Numbered from the stretch's first letter, positions 30,191 through 39,818 are shown. The stretch is 44,466 nt of DNA from Clostridia bacterium (GCA_017415505.1 JAFQGG010000018.1:1-44466); one strand, 5' to 3'. Notes: generated by a model not told the origin, from the letters alone. Numbers and translations are program-made.

Positions 30191-31042
30191 TTATTCTTTC
30201 GCGCCTACGATTACCGTTTCGCCCGCCGAACCGCTTTCCGCCGTCATAATTGCGTCCGCCATACTCTCTTTCGTCGTATATTTGTCCGCGTCCGCTTTCG
30301 TTACGACCGCCACTTGCATATTGTAAAGATAGGGCACGGAAACGCACATTTGCGCCGAGCGGTCGGGCGTGATCGTCATACCGTTCCAAATGAGGTCGAT
30401 CGAACCGTTTTCCAGAAGCGTTTCTTTCGAGTTCCAATCGATAATGAGGAATTCCACTTCGATATTTTGGCTGTAAGTCGTGTTCAAATACGCAACCGCC
30501 TTTTTCGCAAGCTCGATATCAAAACCCGTGTTTTCGTCCATGGCAATCGGCGCAAACACCGTGTATCCGATAACGATTTTGCCCGAAGATACCACTTCGT
30601 CCCAGCTCGAATCGGTCGCGTCCGCGTAGGGATTTACCGTTTCCGCCGTGAGTGCGATCGAATCGGTCAAGCCGTATTTCGCCGCGATTTCCGCGTAGTC
30701 CGTCGTACGAATGGCAAGGAGCGCCTCGTTGATTTTGGATACCAACGCCTCGTTTTCTTTCTTGCCCGCGATCCCGTAGCTCTCTTCCGCGAAGATAAGC
30801 CCGTCTACCATTTCCATTTTATTTGCGTAGTCGCCCGTGGAGGTGTAGTAACCCGCCATAACCGAGTCGATAATCGCTACGTCCGCTTCGCCTTTGTCAA
30901 GCTTGGTGAGCGCGTCTAATTGGGTCGCCGCCGCCAAAAACTCTTTCCCGACTTCCAACTTGTCGCCACCGCACGCCGTCGCGCCCAAAACGCAAGTTGC
31001 CGCCAAAGCAACGCCTACTACTTTTACTACCGTCTTTTTCAT
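30191..31042 (-). CDS. Circularly permuted amino-acid ABC substrate-binding lipoprotein
   Basis: The 283-residue protein has a lipoprotein signal with lipobox GATAC (Cys24). Residues 29-127 (LDALTKLDKGEADVAIIDSV, then FAEESYGIAGKKENEALVSK) are what normally ends an SBP_bac_3 protein. After a linker, residues 143-283 (GKIVIGYTVFAPIAMDENTG, FDIELAKKA, IDWNSKETLLENGSIDLIWN, GSAGETV) are what normally begins one. The old termini are joined and the new ones lie in a loop of lobe 2. The frame is uninterrupted and all landmark motifs are present once. It binds a polar amino acid, likely outside the membrane, for the permease downstream. Confidence 0.93.
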   Translation of the reverse strand: MKKTVVKVVGVALAATCVLGATACGGDKLEVGKEFLAAATQLDALTKLDKGEADVAIIDSVMAGYYTSTGDYANKMEMVDGLIFAEESYGIAGKKENEALVSKINEALLAIRTTDYAEIAAKYGLTDSIALTAETVNPYADATDSSWDEVVSSGKIVIGYTVFAPIAMDENTGFDIELAKKAVAYLNTTYSQNIEVEFLIIDWNSKETLLENGSIDLIWNGMTITPDRSAQMCVSVPYLYNMQVAVVTKADADKYTTKESMADAIMTAESGSAGETVIVGAKE

Positions 31043-31089
31043 AATACTTTTTTCTCCTTTCGTTAAAAAATTTTTAAGTAACGATATAT

Positions 31090-31118
31090 ATTATACTTTA
31101 ACGCGATAAAGTTGTAAA
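31090..31118 (-). promoter_or_regulatory. Sigma-A promoter of the amino-acid ABC operon
   Basis: On the minus strand TTTACA, 17-bp spacer, TATAAT, about 48 bp before the lipoprotein ATG. Confidence 0.75.
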
Positions 31119-31191
31119 GCGTTTTTGCCCTATTTTTTGAAAAAATTTTGTGAAAATACAAAAAATTTTTTTTCGACGATTTTCATATTAT

Positions 31192-31221
31192 TGACAAAAG
31201 AGAAATTTTGCTGTTATAATG
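31192..31221 (+). promoter_or_regulatory. Sigma-A promoter of the 718-residue lipoprotein gene
   Basis: TTGACA, 18-bp spacer, TATAAT, divergent from the ABC operon promoter. Confidence 0.8.
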
Positions 31222-31267
31222 TAAGTGTACTATATATCAATATTATATATAGGCAAAGGAGAAGAAC

Positions 31268-33424
31268 GTGAAGAAAATATGGTTAGGGATAGGCGTTATC
31301 GCCGTTTTGGGCACTACGCTTTTGAGCGCGGGGTGCAAGACGAAAGTGGAAGGCGGAAAGGAAGCGGTGAAACTCTTGCTTGCGCAGGAACGCTTGGACG
31401 AAAAGCTTTTAGAGGGGAACTTGGACGCGCTTTGGAACGGAGCGCAAGAATCGGTGCGCAATACGAGCGGGGTAAAAGTCAACGCGGTTGCGCCGATGGG
31501 ATTGAAGAATACGCTCGTCGCTTCGGCGGACGACGAAGGGTTCGAGGATAAGGGCGAGTATTACGAGTGGACGAAATTCCCCGCGTACTCTTCCACCTTC
31601 GGGCAGTTTGAGTCGTTTATAGACGGCATTGAAAGGCAGGCAACGGATACCGCCGAGCTGATCGCGAAAATGAAGGATAAGGTGGGCGTCACCGATAAAT
31701 GGGTGAAAAACGCGGCGGGATATAAAAGCGACTGTATGTTGCGCGTGAAAGAGGACGCGGAGTATTTGTTCGTACGCTCGGAGAGTTATTACGAGGTGGG
31801 CAAACGCTACACGCGCGCGGACGCGAAAAACGTGTACGAAACGTATAGCTATTATAATTACGAGGACGGCACGACGGGGGATATCCGCGCGCAGTATATT
31901 CCCGGAGAGCGGTACGAATCCATGTACGATAACGACAACGGGTTCAAAGATTACGTAATCGCGGAAAATTCGCGCGGGTATTGGACGCTCATGCGTTTTG
32001 GTACGTTCGACGGTAGCGAGTATTCCTTCGACGTTTGCGTGATTCGCGACGGCGTGGGATATAATTCGTTCGTGCAGTTGCAAGACGACGGAATATCTTC
32101 GGCGTGGTATACGGTGCTCGATCCCGAAAGCGGTAGGGAGTATTTCCGTTTAAGACCAAGGGCAGATCGTTGGGAGATAGAACTTTCGCTTTGCGCGCTC
32201 GGCGAGGGCTTCGGGGGCTTGCGCGCCTACGGCGATTTGAAAGACCAAGTGTATAGAGGTCGCGACGGGTACGAGTTCGAATATCCCACGGAGCTTGCGT
32301 TCGTGACGAAGAACGGCGAGGTGCAAGCGGGCGACTCTCAGAACGGCGTTTCTTATAACGGCGCGCGCGTAGTCATTGAACCGTTCGATAGATTTTATCA
32401 CGGCGAATTGAGTTTTGAAGTGGCCACGAGCGAGAACGCGCACGTTTCCGAGGTGTTGGAAAAGCTGGACGCGTATTTCAATTCGTACGGCGTGAAAACG
32501 CTGTACGATCACGCGAAAACCTGCCAAGGCGTGGAGTTTTGCAACCTGCTCACGCAGGAGTTCGGCACGACCTATTCTTGGTACGGCTATCCGCTCAATA
32601 GCTTGGAGAACGCGAATAAGGCGCGCGCGGAGTTGTTGGAAGAGTACGCAACGCACGATAAAATGTACGCGGAAGTGAAGGATTTTGAAACGGTGCGCGC
32701 AAGACAAAAGCTTGCCAGCGGAGTGGACTTTGCCAAGCTTACCGCGTTTAGCGGTGGCGAAAGCAAGTACGAAAACGGTAAGATTACCCTTTCGAACGCG
32801 ACGGCAACCCTCGAACAAACCGCGCTGTTGGAAGTGGGCGCGGAATACGGCTTGCATATCGGGCTTTCGCTCGTGAACGAGGCGGGGGATTTGAGTAGCG
32901 TAAACACCGTTTCCATGAAGGGCGGGAGCGGACGAACGACCGTCTTTGCCGAGGGCGCGACGACGCTCACCTGCACGCAAGCGGGAGAATTTATCCTGCC
33001 GAAGAACTTGGGCGAGGGCAGATACGCGGTCGTGGCGTACGTGGCGGATACGGACGGACTTCGCGTGAGCGAAATGCAACCGATCGCGTTCTACGAAGCG
33101 GAGGAAGGCGAACTCGAATCGGAGGCAATGCGCGTGACGACGGCAAAGGCGGGGAACAATTTGCTCGTGACCTACGAGATTCAGCTTTCCGTTTGGGCGG
33201 TTGCGGAAGAGAATAAGAAGTACAAAGGGAGCGAGCTGGAACGCGTACTCCTGCGCGAGGCGCTCGCTTGCGGGTATCCCAAGACGGGCGAATCGATTAC
33301 GGACGAGAACGGCGAGGAAGTGGCAAAAGACGAGGAATTGCCCGCGGGCGTATACCGCTTGAAGATATATCTTCCCACGGCGGACGGTATTTCGGAAGCG
33401 TTCGTATACTGCGAGATTCAATAA
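31268..33424 (+). CDS. Putative lipoprotein of unknown function, 718 residues
   Basis: The GTG start at 31268 follows AAAGGAGAAG. The protein has a lipoprotein signal with lipobox SAGC (Cys23). The body is mixed alpha/beta, rich in Tyr, Glu and Lys, without a domain I recognise; residues from about 500 on look like one or two beta-sandwich units (VSMKGGSGRTTVFAEGATTL). It is alone in its transcription unit. Extracellular and membrane-tethered by signal; function unknown. Confidence 0.82.
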   Translation: MKKIWLGIGVIAVLGTTLLSAGCKTKVEGGKEAVKLLLAQERLDEKLLEGNLDALWNGAQESVRNTSGVKVNAVAPMGLKNTLVASADDEGFEDKGEYYEWTKFPAYSSTFGQFESFIDGIERQATDTAELIAKMKDKVGVTDKWVKNAAGYKSDCMLRVKEDAEYLFVRSESYYEVGKRYTRADAKNVYETYSYYNYEDGTTGDIRAQYIPGERYESMYDNDNGFKDYVIAENSRGYWTLMRFGTFDGSEYSFDVCVIRDGVGYNSFVQLQDDGISSAWYTVLDPESGREYFRLRPRADRWEIELSLCALGEGFGGLRAYGDLKDQVYRGRDGYEFEYPTELAFVTKNGEVQAGDSQNGVSYNGARVVIEPFDRFYHGELSFEVATSENAHVSEVLEKLDAYFNSYGVKTLYDHAKTCQGVEFCNLLTQEFGTTYSWYGYPLNSLENANKARAELLEEYATHDKMYAEVKDFETVRARQKLASGVDFAKLTAFSGGESKYENGKITLSNATATLEQTALLEVGAEYGLHIGLSLVNEAGDLSSVNTVSMKGGSGRTTVFAEGATTLTCTQAGEFILPKNLGEGRYAVVAYVADTDGLRVSEMQPIAFYEAEEGELESEAMRVTTAKAGNNLLVTYEIQLSVWAVAEENKKYKGSELERVLLREALACGYPKTGESITDENGEEVAKDEELPAGVYRLKIYLPTADGISEAFVYCEIQ

Positions 33425-33435
33425 AGCAAAAACAC

Positions 33436-33467
33436 CGCCGTCGAAAGGAACTTTCCTTTCGACGGCG
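33436..33467 (+). terminator. Hairpin after the 718-residue lipoprotein gene
   Basis: CGCCGTCGAAAGGAA / TTCCTTTCGACGGCG, 15 bp, but with only a weak T-rich tail (AGTTACTTT). A copy of the GGGGCAGGTATGCGTT motif follows at 33482. From there to 33591 nothing else is seen except a small GAGCG/CGCTC hairpin. Confidence 0.65.
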
Positions 33468-33591
33468 AGTTACTTTGCCGAGGGGCAGGTATGCGTTCAA
33501 CGGGGATTTTAGGGTTAGTTTGCCGTACACGGCGTAGCTCGCGTGGACGATAGGCGAGCTGTTGAAAGAGCGAGAAACGCTCTAAAAGAGT

Positions 33592-33625
33592 AAAAAACGG
33601 GCGCGGAGTGAAAACTCCGCGCCCG
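33592..33625 (-). terminator. Terminator of the metallophosphoesterase gene
   Basis: CGGGCGCGGAGT / ACTCCGCGCCCG stem with a GAAA loop; on the minus strand TTTTTT follows. Confidence 0.9.
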
Positions 33626-33631
33626 CGTTAC

Positions 33632-34693
33632 TTAAAATTCAAAACTTCTGTCTTCGCCCTTGCCGATTCTCGTCGCGTACACCTTGCGCGCGGACTTGTC
33701 GATCGTGAATATATCGAACGCGTGTTCGTTCGTCGTGCCCCGAATCCCGGGCGTTTTGTTCCACGCCACGTACGAGGCGTCCGTCGTCGTTTCGACGAAG
33801 GTAACGCCGTCGATTTTTTTAATTTTATCGGCGTGCGAGTGTCCCGAAAACCAACCCACGAAAGTACCGCCCTTGCCCGTGAAATCTACGGCGATTTTAG
33901 CGTTTCGCGCGGGGTCTTCGTGCGTTTCCTCGCCCGCGAACGCCGTGCGTTTGTCAAACGCGTGGAATACCTTGGCAAGGAGGGAATAATTGTATTCGTT
34001 GGGGTCGTTTTCTTCCACCAAAACGATTTTTCCCGCGTGCGAGCACACCACTACGAACCAATCGTCGCTCGGCACGTTGAGCGCAACGCTCGCCACCCAA
34101 TCGATTTGCTTTTGCAAAAAACCGTAATGGCGCATACGGTTGTATTTCGCGTGCCCCTCCGCCGTTTTTTCTTCCGCGGGGATATCGTGGCTGTTCAAAA
34201 CGATAAACCGTACCTTATGCGCGGCGTCGTCCGCGTAATAGTAAGTGCCGTCTTCCGAGAACACGCGGTTGGGATAAAGAGTGGCGGAACGGAAATAATA
34301 TTCGTAGAATCTTTGCATGGGCGCGTTTTCCACGTAGTACGCGGGCGCGTCGAAGGTAGAATACGCCGTGTCGTGGTTGCCCAGCGTAATCAAGCACTTG
34401 CTTTCGATTGCCTTAAAGTCCTCGCGGTACGCCGTGATTTCTTCGTACAGCTCCTCTTGCGGGCAAAGCCCGTGTCCCGAAACGAGGTCGCCCGCGTTGA
34501 AAAAGTAGGGGATCGAGCAATCGAACATAATCTTTTCAAGGAGCGCGGCGGAGTGCCGTTCGTTTTGATCCCAATGGATATCGGTGACGAGCGCGAAACT
34601 CACGCTTTCCTTGCCCGCTTGGACTTGGAGTTTGTGGATCGTTTGAATTTTGTTTTGTAAATGTTCTTCCCAATAAGTAGGTATCGTTTGCAT
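33632..34693 (-). CDS. Calcineurin-like metallophosphoesterase
   Basis: This 353-residue protein carries the metal-binding series of the family: VTDIHW (D-x-H), NAGDLVSG, ITLGNHD, VVCSHAG and WFSGHSHADK. No signal peptide is seen, so it is probably cytoplasmic. Substrate is unknown; such enzymes act on phosphomonoesters, phosphodiesters or nucleotides. An AAAGGAG box precedes the ATG. It lies downstream of glyS on the same strand but behind a terminator. Confidence 0.88.
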   Translation of the reverse strand: MQTIPTYWEEHLQNKIQTIHKLQVQAGKESVSFALVTDIHWDQNERHSAALLEKIMFDCSIPYFFNAGDLVSGHGLCPQEELYEEITAYREDFKAIESKCLITLGNHDTAYSTFDAPAYYVENAPMQRFYEYYFRSATLYPNRVFSEDGTYYYADDAAHKVRFIVLNSHDIPAEEKTAEGHAKYNRMRHYGFLQKQIDWVASVALNVPSDDWFVVVCSHAGKIVLVEENDPNEYNYSLLAKVFHAFDKRTAFAGEETHEDPARNAKIAVDFTGKGGTFVGWFSGHSHADKIKKIDGVTFVETTTDASYVAWNKTPGIRGTTNEHAFDIFTIDKSARKVYATRIGKGEDRSFEF

Positions 34694-34749
34694 AGCGTTT
34701 CTCCTTTGCTATAATAAACATTTATTTTCGTTTTTAAGATAGGCGCGAT

Positions 34750-34789
34750 AAAAAGAAAGGGGCAGGTATGCGTTGAACGCATACCTGCC
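34750..34789 (-). terminator. glyS terminator built from the GGGGCAGGTATGCGTT motif
   Basis: GGCAGGTATGCGTT and AACGCATACCTGCC (34761-34789) form a 14-bp perfect palindrome around one base; on the minus strand a CTTTCTTTTTA tail follows. It begins 6 bp past the glyS stop. Confidence 0.75.
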
Positions 34790-34794
34790 ACGCA

Positions 34795-36195
34795 TTAAAA
34801 TTCGATTTTTTCTTCCACGTACTTGATCGCTTCGTCGATAGAAACGCGGATTTGTTCCATGCTGTCGCGGTCACGCACGGTGACGGTGTTATCTTCCAAA
34901 GTTTGGAAATCGATCGTTACGCAGTACGGCGTACCGATTTCGTCTTGACGGCGATAGCGTTTCCCGATAGAGCCGGTAATATCGTAGGTCGCGGGGAACT
35001 TCTTCAACATTTTCGCGTAAACCTCGTCCGCCTTTTTCGCGAGGTTCTTTTGAAGCGGGAGTACGGCGCACTTATAGGGCGCGAGCGCGGGGTGCAAACG
35101 GAGTACCGTGCGCACGTCGTTCTTTTCCGCGTCCACTACTTCCTCGTCGTACGCGTCGGTGAGGAACGCGAGCACTACGCGGTCCGCGCCGAGCGACGGT
35201 TCAACCACGTAGGGTACGTATCTTTCGTTCGTAACGGGGTCGAGGTAGTCGATAGGCTTTCCGCACTCTTTCGCGTGTTGGGATAAATCGTAGTCCGTTC
35301 TGTCCGCAATGCCCCAAAGTTCGCCCCAACCGAACGCAAATTTATATTCAAAGTCGGTCGTGGCTTTCGAATAGAAGCAAAGCTCTTCGGGGGAGTGATC
35401 GCGAAGGTGCAAATTCTCTTCTTTCATGCCGAGAGAGAGAAGCCAATTTTTACAAAAATCTTTCCAATACGCAAACCATTCGAGGTCCGTGCCCGGTTTG
35501 CAGAAGAATTCGAGTTCCATTTGCTCGAACTCGCGGGTACGGAAAGTGAAGTTGCCCGGCGTGATTTCGTTACGGAACGATTTCCCGATTTGCCCGATCC
35601 CGAACGGCACGCGCATACGCGTTGCGCGCTGTACGTTCGCGAAGTTCACGAAGATCCCTTGCGCCGTTTCGGGGCGCAAATACACCGTGTTCGCCGAGTC
35701 TTCCGTGACGCCTTGGAAGGTCTTGAACATCAAGTTAAATTTACGAATGGAAGTGAAATCGGAGTTTCCGCAAACGGGGCAAACGATTTTATGCTCGGTG
35801 ATAAACGCTTCGAGCGCCTCGTTGTCCATGCTTTCCACCTTCACGTCCAAACCCTTTTTCGCGACGTACGCTTCCACGAGGTTGTCTGCGCGGTGGCGCG
35901 CTTTACAGCTCTTGCAATCCATGAGCGGATCGGAGAACCCGCCGAGGTGTCCCGACGCTTTCCAAGTACGGGTGTTCATCAAAATCGCGCAATCTACGCC
36001 CGTGTTGTACGGGTTTTCCTGTACGAATTTTTTCCACCACGCCTTTTTGACGTTGTTTTTAAGTTCTACGCCGAGAGGACCGTAATCCCAAGTATTCGCA
36101 AGCCCGCCGTAAATCTCGCTCCCCGGGAAGATAAACCCTCTGTTTTTGCAAAGGGATACTAACTTTTCCATTGTTACCGCTCTTTTGTCAGCCAT
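34795..36195 (-). CDS. glyS: Glycyl-tRNA synthetase, homodimeric type
   Basis: The 466-residue class II synthetase has [20 protein letters not shown] at the start, the class II motif 2 region ([21 protein letters not shown]) and motif 3 ([10 protein letters not shown]), followed by an anticodon-binding domain. This is the single-chain alpha-2 GlyRS of many Firmicutes and not the alpha/beta type. A CxxC zinc-like pair sits at [10 protein letters not shown]. The start ATG follows GAAGAGGT. I found no T-box leader between the promoter and the gene. A tRNA-Gly lies elsewhere in the window. Confidence 0.95.
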   Translation of the reverse strand: MADKRAVTMEKLVSLCKNRGFIFPGSEIYGGLANTWDYGPLGVELKNNVKKAWWKKFVQENPYNTGVDCAILMNTRTWKASGHLGGFSDPLMDCKSCKARHRADNLVEAYVAKKGLDVKVESMDNEALEAFITEHKIVCPVCGNSDFTSIRKFNLMFKTFQGVTEDSANTVYLRPETAQGIFVNFANVQRATRMRVPFGIGQIGKSFRNEITPGNFTFRTREFEQMELEFFCKPGTDLEWFAYWKDFCKNWLLSLGMKEENLHLRDHSPEELCFYSKATTDFEYKFAFGWGELWGIADRTDYDLSQHAKECGKPIDYLDPVTNERYVPYVVEPSLGADRVVLAFLTDAYDEEVVDAEKNDVRTVLRLHPALAPYKCAVLPLQKNLAKKADEVYAKMLKKFPATYDITGSIGKRYRRQDEIGTPYCVTIDFQTLEDNTVTVRDRDSMEQIRVSIDEAIKYVEEKIEF

Positions 36196-36231
36196 TGTAG
36201 TTTAACCTCTTCAAAATTATTTACTTCGTAT

Positions 36232-36260
36232 ATTATACATTTTTTCCACTCGTTCGTCAA
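36232..36260 (-). promoter_or_regulatory. Sigma-A promoter of glyS
   Basis: On the minus strand TTGACG, 17-bp spacer, TATAAT; the leader is about 30 nt, too short for a T-box. Confidence 0.8.
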
Positions 36261-36352
36261 CCGTTTTGAGGCGTTTGGGGCGGGGAAAGCGGGGTTGGAA
36301 AAAAATTTTTACAAAATTTCTAAAAAAAATCGAAAAAAAACGGCAGGAACTA

Positions 36353-36381
36353 TTCCTTTTTTTTGAAATATATGTTATAAT
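36353..36381 (+). promoter_or_regulatory. Extended -10 promoter of fhs
   Basis: TATAAT at 36376-36381 with TGT just before it (extended -10) and a weak TTCCTT -35 at 17 bp. Confidence 0.6.
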
Positions 36382-36437
36382 GTAAGGTGTAAAATAGCCG
36401 AAAGACTGTTTTACGGGATCGAACAAAGGAGAATCGT

Positions 36438-38093
36438 ATGTTATCGGATATCGAAATTGCGGAAAGCGCCGAGCTTATTGATATTCGCGAAGTCGCGAAA
36501 AAGCTTGGGCTTACCGAAAATGAATTGGAACTCTACGGAAAATATAAGGCGAAAATCACGATTCCCAAAACGGCGAAGCGCAAAGCCAAGCTCGTTTTGG
36601 TGACGGCGATCAATCCCACCGCTTCGGGCGAGGGGAAAACGACCGTTTCTATCGGTCTTGCCGACGGGCTTTCGAAGATTGGCAAGAGCGCGTGTCTTGC
36701 GCTCCGCGAACCCTCGCTTGGACCCGTTTTCGGGATCAAAGGCGGTGCGGCGGGCGGAGGTTACGCGCAAGTCGTGCCCATGAGCGAAATCAATTTGCAC
36801 TTTACGGGCGATTTGCACGCGATCACGGCGGCGAACAACCTGCTTTGCGCGCTTATGGATAACCATATTTTCCGCGGGAACGAATTGAAAATCGATACGA
36901 ACAATATCTATTTCCACCGCTGTATGGACATGAACGAACGCCAGCTTATCAATATCACGATCGGCGGTAAGGGCAGAGGCGTGGAAAGAGAGGATCATTT
37001 CGACATTACGGCGGCGAGTGAAATTATGGCGGTGCTGTGTCTTGCCACCGATATCGACGATTTGAAAAAACGCTTGGGCAATATTATCGTAGGTTTGAAC
37101 ACGGACGGCGACTACGTGCGCGCAAAGGATATCCCCGGCGCGGTGGGGTCTATGGCGGTGTTGCTCCGCGAGGCAATGAAACCCAACCTCGTGCAAACGC
37201 TCGAACACACGCCCGCGATTATCCACGGCGGACCGTTCGCGAATATCGCGCACGGCTGTAACAGCGTGCAAGCCACCTACGCGGCAATGAGTCTTGCCGA
37301 TTACGCCGTGACCGAAGCGGGCTTCGGCGCGGATCTTGGCGCAGAGAAATTCCTCGATACGAAATGCCGTGCGGCGGGAATCGAACCCGATTGCGTGGTG
37401 ATCGTAGCGACGGTAAAGGCGCTCAAATTGCACGGCGGAGCGGAGAAAGCGACGCTTGCCGAGGAAAACCTCGACGCGCTCGCAAAGGGTATGCCCAACC
37501 TCTTAAAGCATATCGAGAATATCACGAAAGTGTTCCAAAAGCCCGTCGTCGTGGCTATGAACAGATTCTATACGGACACGAAAGCGGAAACCGACTTCGT
37601 AATCGAAACGGTGGCGAAATCGGGCGCGAAAGCGGTGTTCACCGACGTGTTCTTGCACGGTGGCGAGGGCGGAAAAGAGCTTGCCGAAGAAGTGGTGAAA
37701 GCGTGCGAGATTCCCTCCAAGCTTTGCCATCCTTACGAGCTTACCGACGGCGTTTGCGAGAAGATTGAGAAAATCGCAACCAAGATTTACGGCGCGGACG
37801 GTGTGGATTTCACGGACGAGGCGCTTGCGAAAATTAAGACGATTGAAGAAAAGGGCGAGGGGAATTTGCCCGTCATTATCGCGAAAACGCAGTACTCCCT
37901 TTCGGACAACGCCGAACTTTTGGGTCGTCCCGAGGGCTTCCGCGTAACGGTACGCGATATCGTCTTAAAGGGCGGTGCGGGCTTTATCGTAGCGATTTCG
38001 GGCAAAATCATGCTCATGCCCGGACTCGGCGCACACCCCGCCGCGGAAAAGATCGACCTTCTTTCCGACGGCACGATCGTGGGGTTGTCTTAA
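36438..38093 (+). CDS. fhs: Formate--tetrahydrofolate ligase
   Basis: The 551-residue enzyme joins formate to tetrahydrofolate with ATP in one-carbon metabolism and the Wood-Ljungdahl pathway. The P-loop NPTASGEGKTT lies at residues 59-69, followed by LREPSLGPVFGIKGGAAGGGYAQ-type substrate-site sequence (LREPSLGPVFGIKGGAAGGG), LTGDLHAI-like FTGDLHAITAANN and the EAGFGADLGAEKF motif. Length is normal (about 555). An AAAGGAG box precedes the ATG. Alone it does not prove acetogenesis, since it is common in anaerobic Clostridia that ferment amino acids or purines. Confidence 0.97.
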   Translation: MLSDIEIAESAELIDIREVAKKLGLTENELELYGKYKAKITIPKTAKRKAKLVLVTAINPTASGEGKTTVSIGLADGLSKIGKSACLALREPSLGPVFGIKGGAAGGGYAQVVPMSEINLHFTGDLHAITAANNLLCALMDNHIFRGNELKIDTNNIYFHRCMDMNERQLINITIGGKGRGVEREDHFDITAASEIMAVLCLATDIDDLKKRLGNIIVGLNTDGDYVRAKDIPGAVGSMAVLLREAMKPNLVQTLEHTPAIIHGGPFANIAHGCNSVQATYAAMSLADYAVTEAGFGADLGAEKFLDTKCRAAGIEPDCVVIVATVKALKLHGGAEKATLAEENLDALAKGMPNLLKHIENITKVFQKPVVVAMNRFYTDTKAETDFVIETVAKSGAKAVFTDVFLHGGEGGKELAEEVVKACEIPSKLCHPYELTDGVCEKIEKIATKIYGADGVDFTDEALAKIKTIEEKGEGNLPVIIAKTQYSLSDNAELLGRPEGFRVTVRDIVLKGGAGFIVAISGKIMLMPGLGAHPAAEKIDLLSDGTIVGLS

Positions 38094-38183
38094 AACGACG
38101 CCCTCCTAAAACGGCTCGCAACTCTGCCTTTTTAACGGATTCAAACGAGTTGCGCGGGATATAAAACATTAAAGAGAGAACTT

Positions 38184-39818
38184 ATGAAAACCATTGAAGC
38201 AACCAATTTCATTGAACAAATTATCAACGACGATATAGAGAACGGCAAAATTTCCGCCGTACAAACGCGTTTCCCGCCCGAACCCAACGGGTATTTGCAT
38301 ATCGGGCACATCAAGAGTATGCTCGTCAACTTCGGAACGGCGAAAAAGTACGGGGGCAAGTGCAACCTCTTTTTCGACGACACCAACCCGTCCAAGGAAA
38401 AGACGGAGTTCGTGGACGCCATTCGCAGAGATATCTCGTGGGTGGGCTACGAGTGGGTAAAGGAAGTGTACGCTTCCGACTTTTTCGAAATTATTTATAA
38501 CTACGCGGAAAAACTTATTACCGACGGCAAGGCGTTCGTGTGCGACCTTTCGCCCGAGGAGATCAGTTCCACGCGCGGTAGTCTTACCGAGCCGGGCAAG
38601 GAAAGCCCGTACCGCAACCGTTCGGTAGAGGAAAACCTCACCCTCTTCCGCGAAATGCGCGCGGGGAAATATCCCGACGGTAGCAAGTGCTTGCGTGCGA
38701 AAATCGATATGGCGTCGCCGAATATGAATATGCGCGACCCCGTTATCTACCGTATTCTTCGCGCCACGCACCACCGCACGGGCGATACTTGGTGTATTTA
38801 TCCCATGTACGACTACGCGCACCCCATTTGCGATTATTTGCAAGGCGTGACCCATTCCCTTTGCACGCTCGAATTTGAGGACCACCGTCCCTTGTACGAT
38901 TGGGTGGGTATCAACCTCGGTTTCTCGCCCAAACCCCGTCAAATCGAGTTCGCGCGTCTTGCCATTACCAACACCGTGATGTCTAAGCGGTACTTGAAAA
39001 AGCTCGTGGAAGAAGGACACGTGCACGGTTGGGACGATCCCCGTATGCCCACGGTGGCAGGGCTTCGTAACCGTGGCGTACCCCCCGAAGCGTTGTTAGA
39101 TTTTTGCACGAAAATCGGGATCGTGAAAGCCAACTCCGAGTGCCAGCTTTCCTATTTGGAAGCGTGTATCCGCGACAATCTCAACGAGAACGCCGAGCGC
39201 GCGATGGCGGTGCTCGAACCGTTGAAGGTGACGATCACCAATTACGAAGGCGAGGAATTGCTCGATTCGGCAATCCACCCGCTCAAACCCGAACTCGGCA
39301 CGAGAAAAGTGGCGTTTTCCAACACCGTGTATATCGATAAATCGGACTTCGCGCTCGTACCCCCGCCCAAGTATCAACGCTTGAAAATAGACGGCTACGT
39401 GCGTTTGAAAGGCGCGTATATTATCCATTGCGACGAGGTGATTACGGACGAAAACGGGGAAGTGACGGAGTTGAAATGCTCGTACGTACCCCAAAGCCGT
39501 TCTTCCGCCGATACGAGCGGGATCAAGGTGAAAGGCACGATCCAATGGGTAGACGGCAAAACGGGCGTGGACGCGGAAATTCGCAGATACGGCGTACTCT
39601 TGAAGGACGCGGAGTATGCGGGGCAGGACTTTGGCGAGAGAATGAACCTCGACAGCGAGCATATTTTCCACGGCAAAGCCGAACCGTACCTTGCGCAAAG
39701 CGAGGACGGAAAAGCCTTCCAACTTATGCGCGTGGGCTATTATAAAAAATGCGTGGACGAAAAGGGTGGTTTGGTGCTTTCCGAAATCGTTTCGCTCAAA
39801 GATAACTTTAATAAATAG
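38184..39818 (+). CDS. glnS: Glutaminyl-tRNA synthetase
   Basis: The 544-residue class I synthetase has RFPPEPNGYLHIGHIKSM with the HIGH motif at 39-42, DDTNPSKE, and the KMSKS-equivalent VMSKRYLKKL, followed by a beta-barrel anticodon domain. HHRTGDTWCIYPMYDYAHP is typical for GlnRS rather than GluRS. Most Firmicutes lack GlnRS and make Gln-tRNA with GatCAB, so this gene was probably acquired long ago, as known for some Clostridia. An AGAGAG box lies ahead of the ATG. It follows fhs by 90 bp without an obvious terminator. Confidence 0.95.
   Translation: MKTIEATNFIEQIINDDIENGKISAVQTRFPPEPNGYLHIGHIKSMLVNFGTAKKYGGKCNLFFDDTNPSKEKTEFVDAIRRDISWVGYEWVKEVYASDFFEIIYNYAEKLITDGKAFVCDLSPEEISSTRGSLTEPGKESPYRNRSVEENLTLFREMRAGKYPDGSKCLRAKIDMASPNMNMRDPVIYRILRATHHRTGDTWCIYPMYDYAHPICDYLQGVTHSLCTLEFEDHRPLYDWVGINLGFSPKPRQIEFARLAITNTVMSKRYLKKLVEEGHVHGWDDPRMPTVAGLRNRGVPPEALLDFCTKIGIVKANSECQLSYLEACIRDNLNENAERAMAVLEPLKVTITNYEGEELLDSAIHPLKPELGTRKVAFSNTVYIDKSDFALVPPPKYQRLKIDGYVRLKGAYIIHCDEVITDENGEVTELKCSYVPQSRSSADTSGIKVKGTIQWVDGKTGVDAEIRRYGVLLKDAEYAGQDFGERMNLDSEHIFHGKAEPYLAQSEDGKAFQLMRVGYYKKCVDEKGGLVLSEIVSLKDNFNK

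Noticed and set aside
36196-36231. Possible glycine T-box before glyS
   Set aside because: The leader from the promoter is only about 30 nt and lacks the T-box core sequence.
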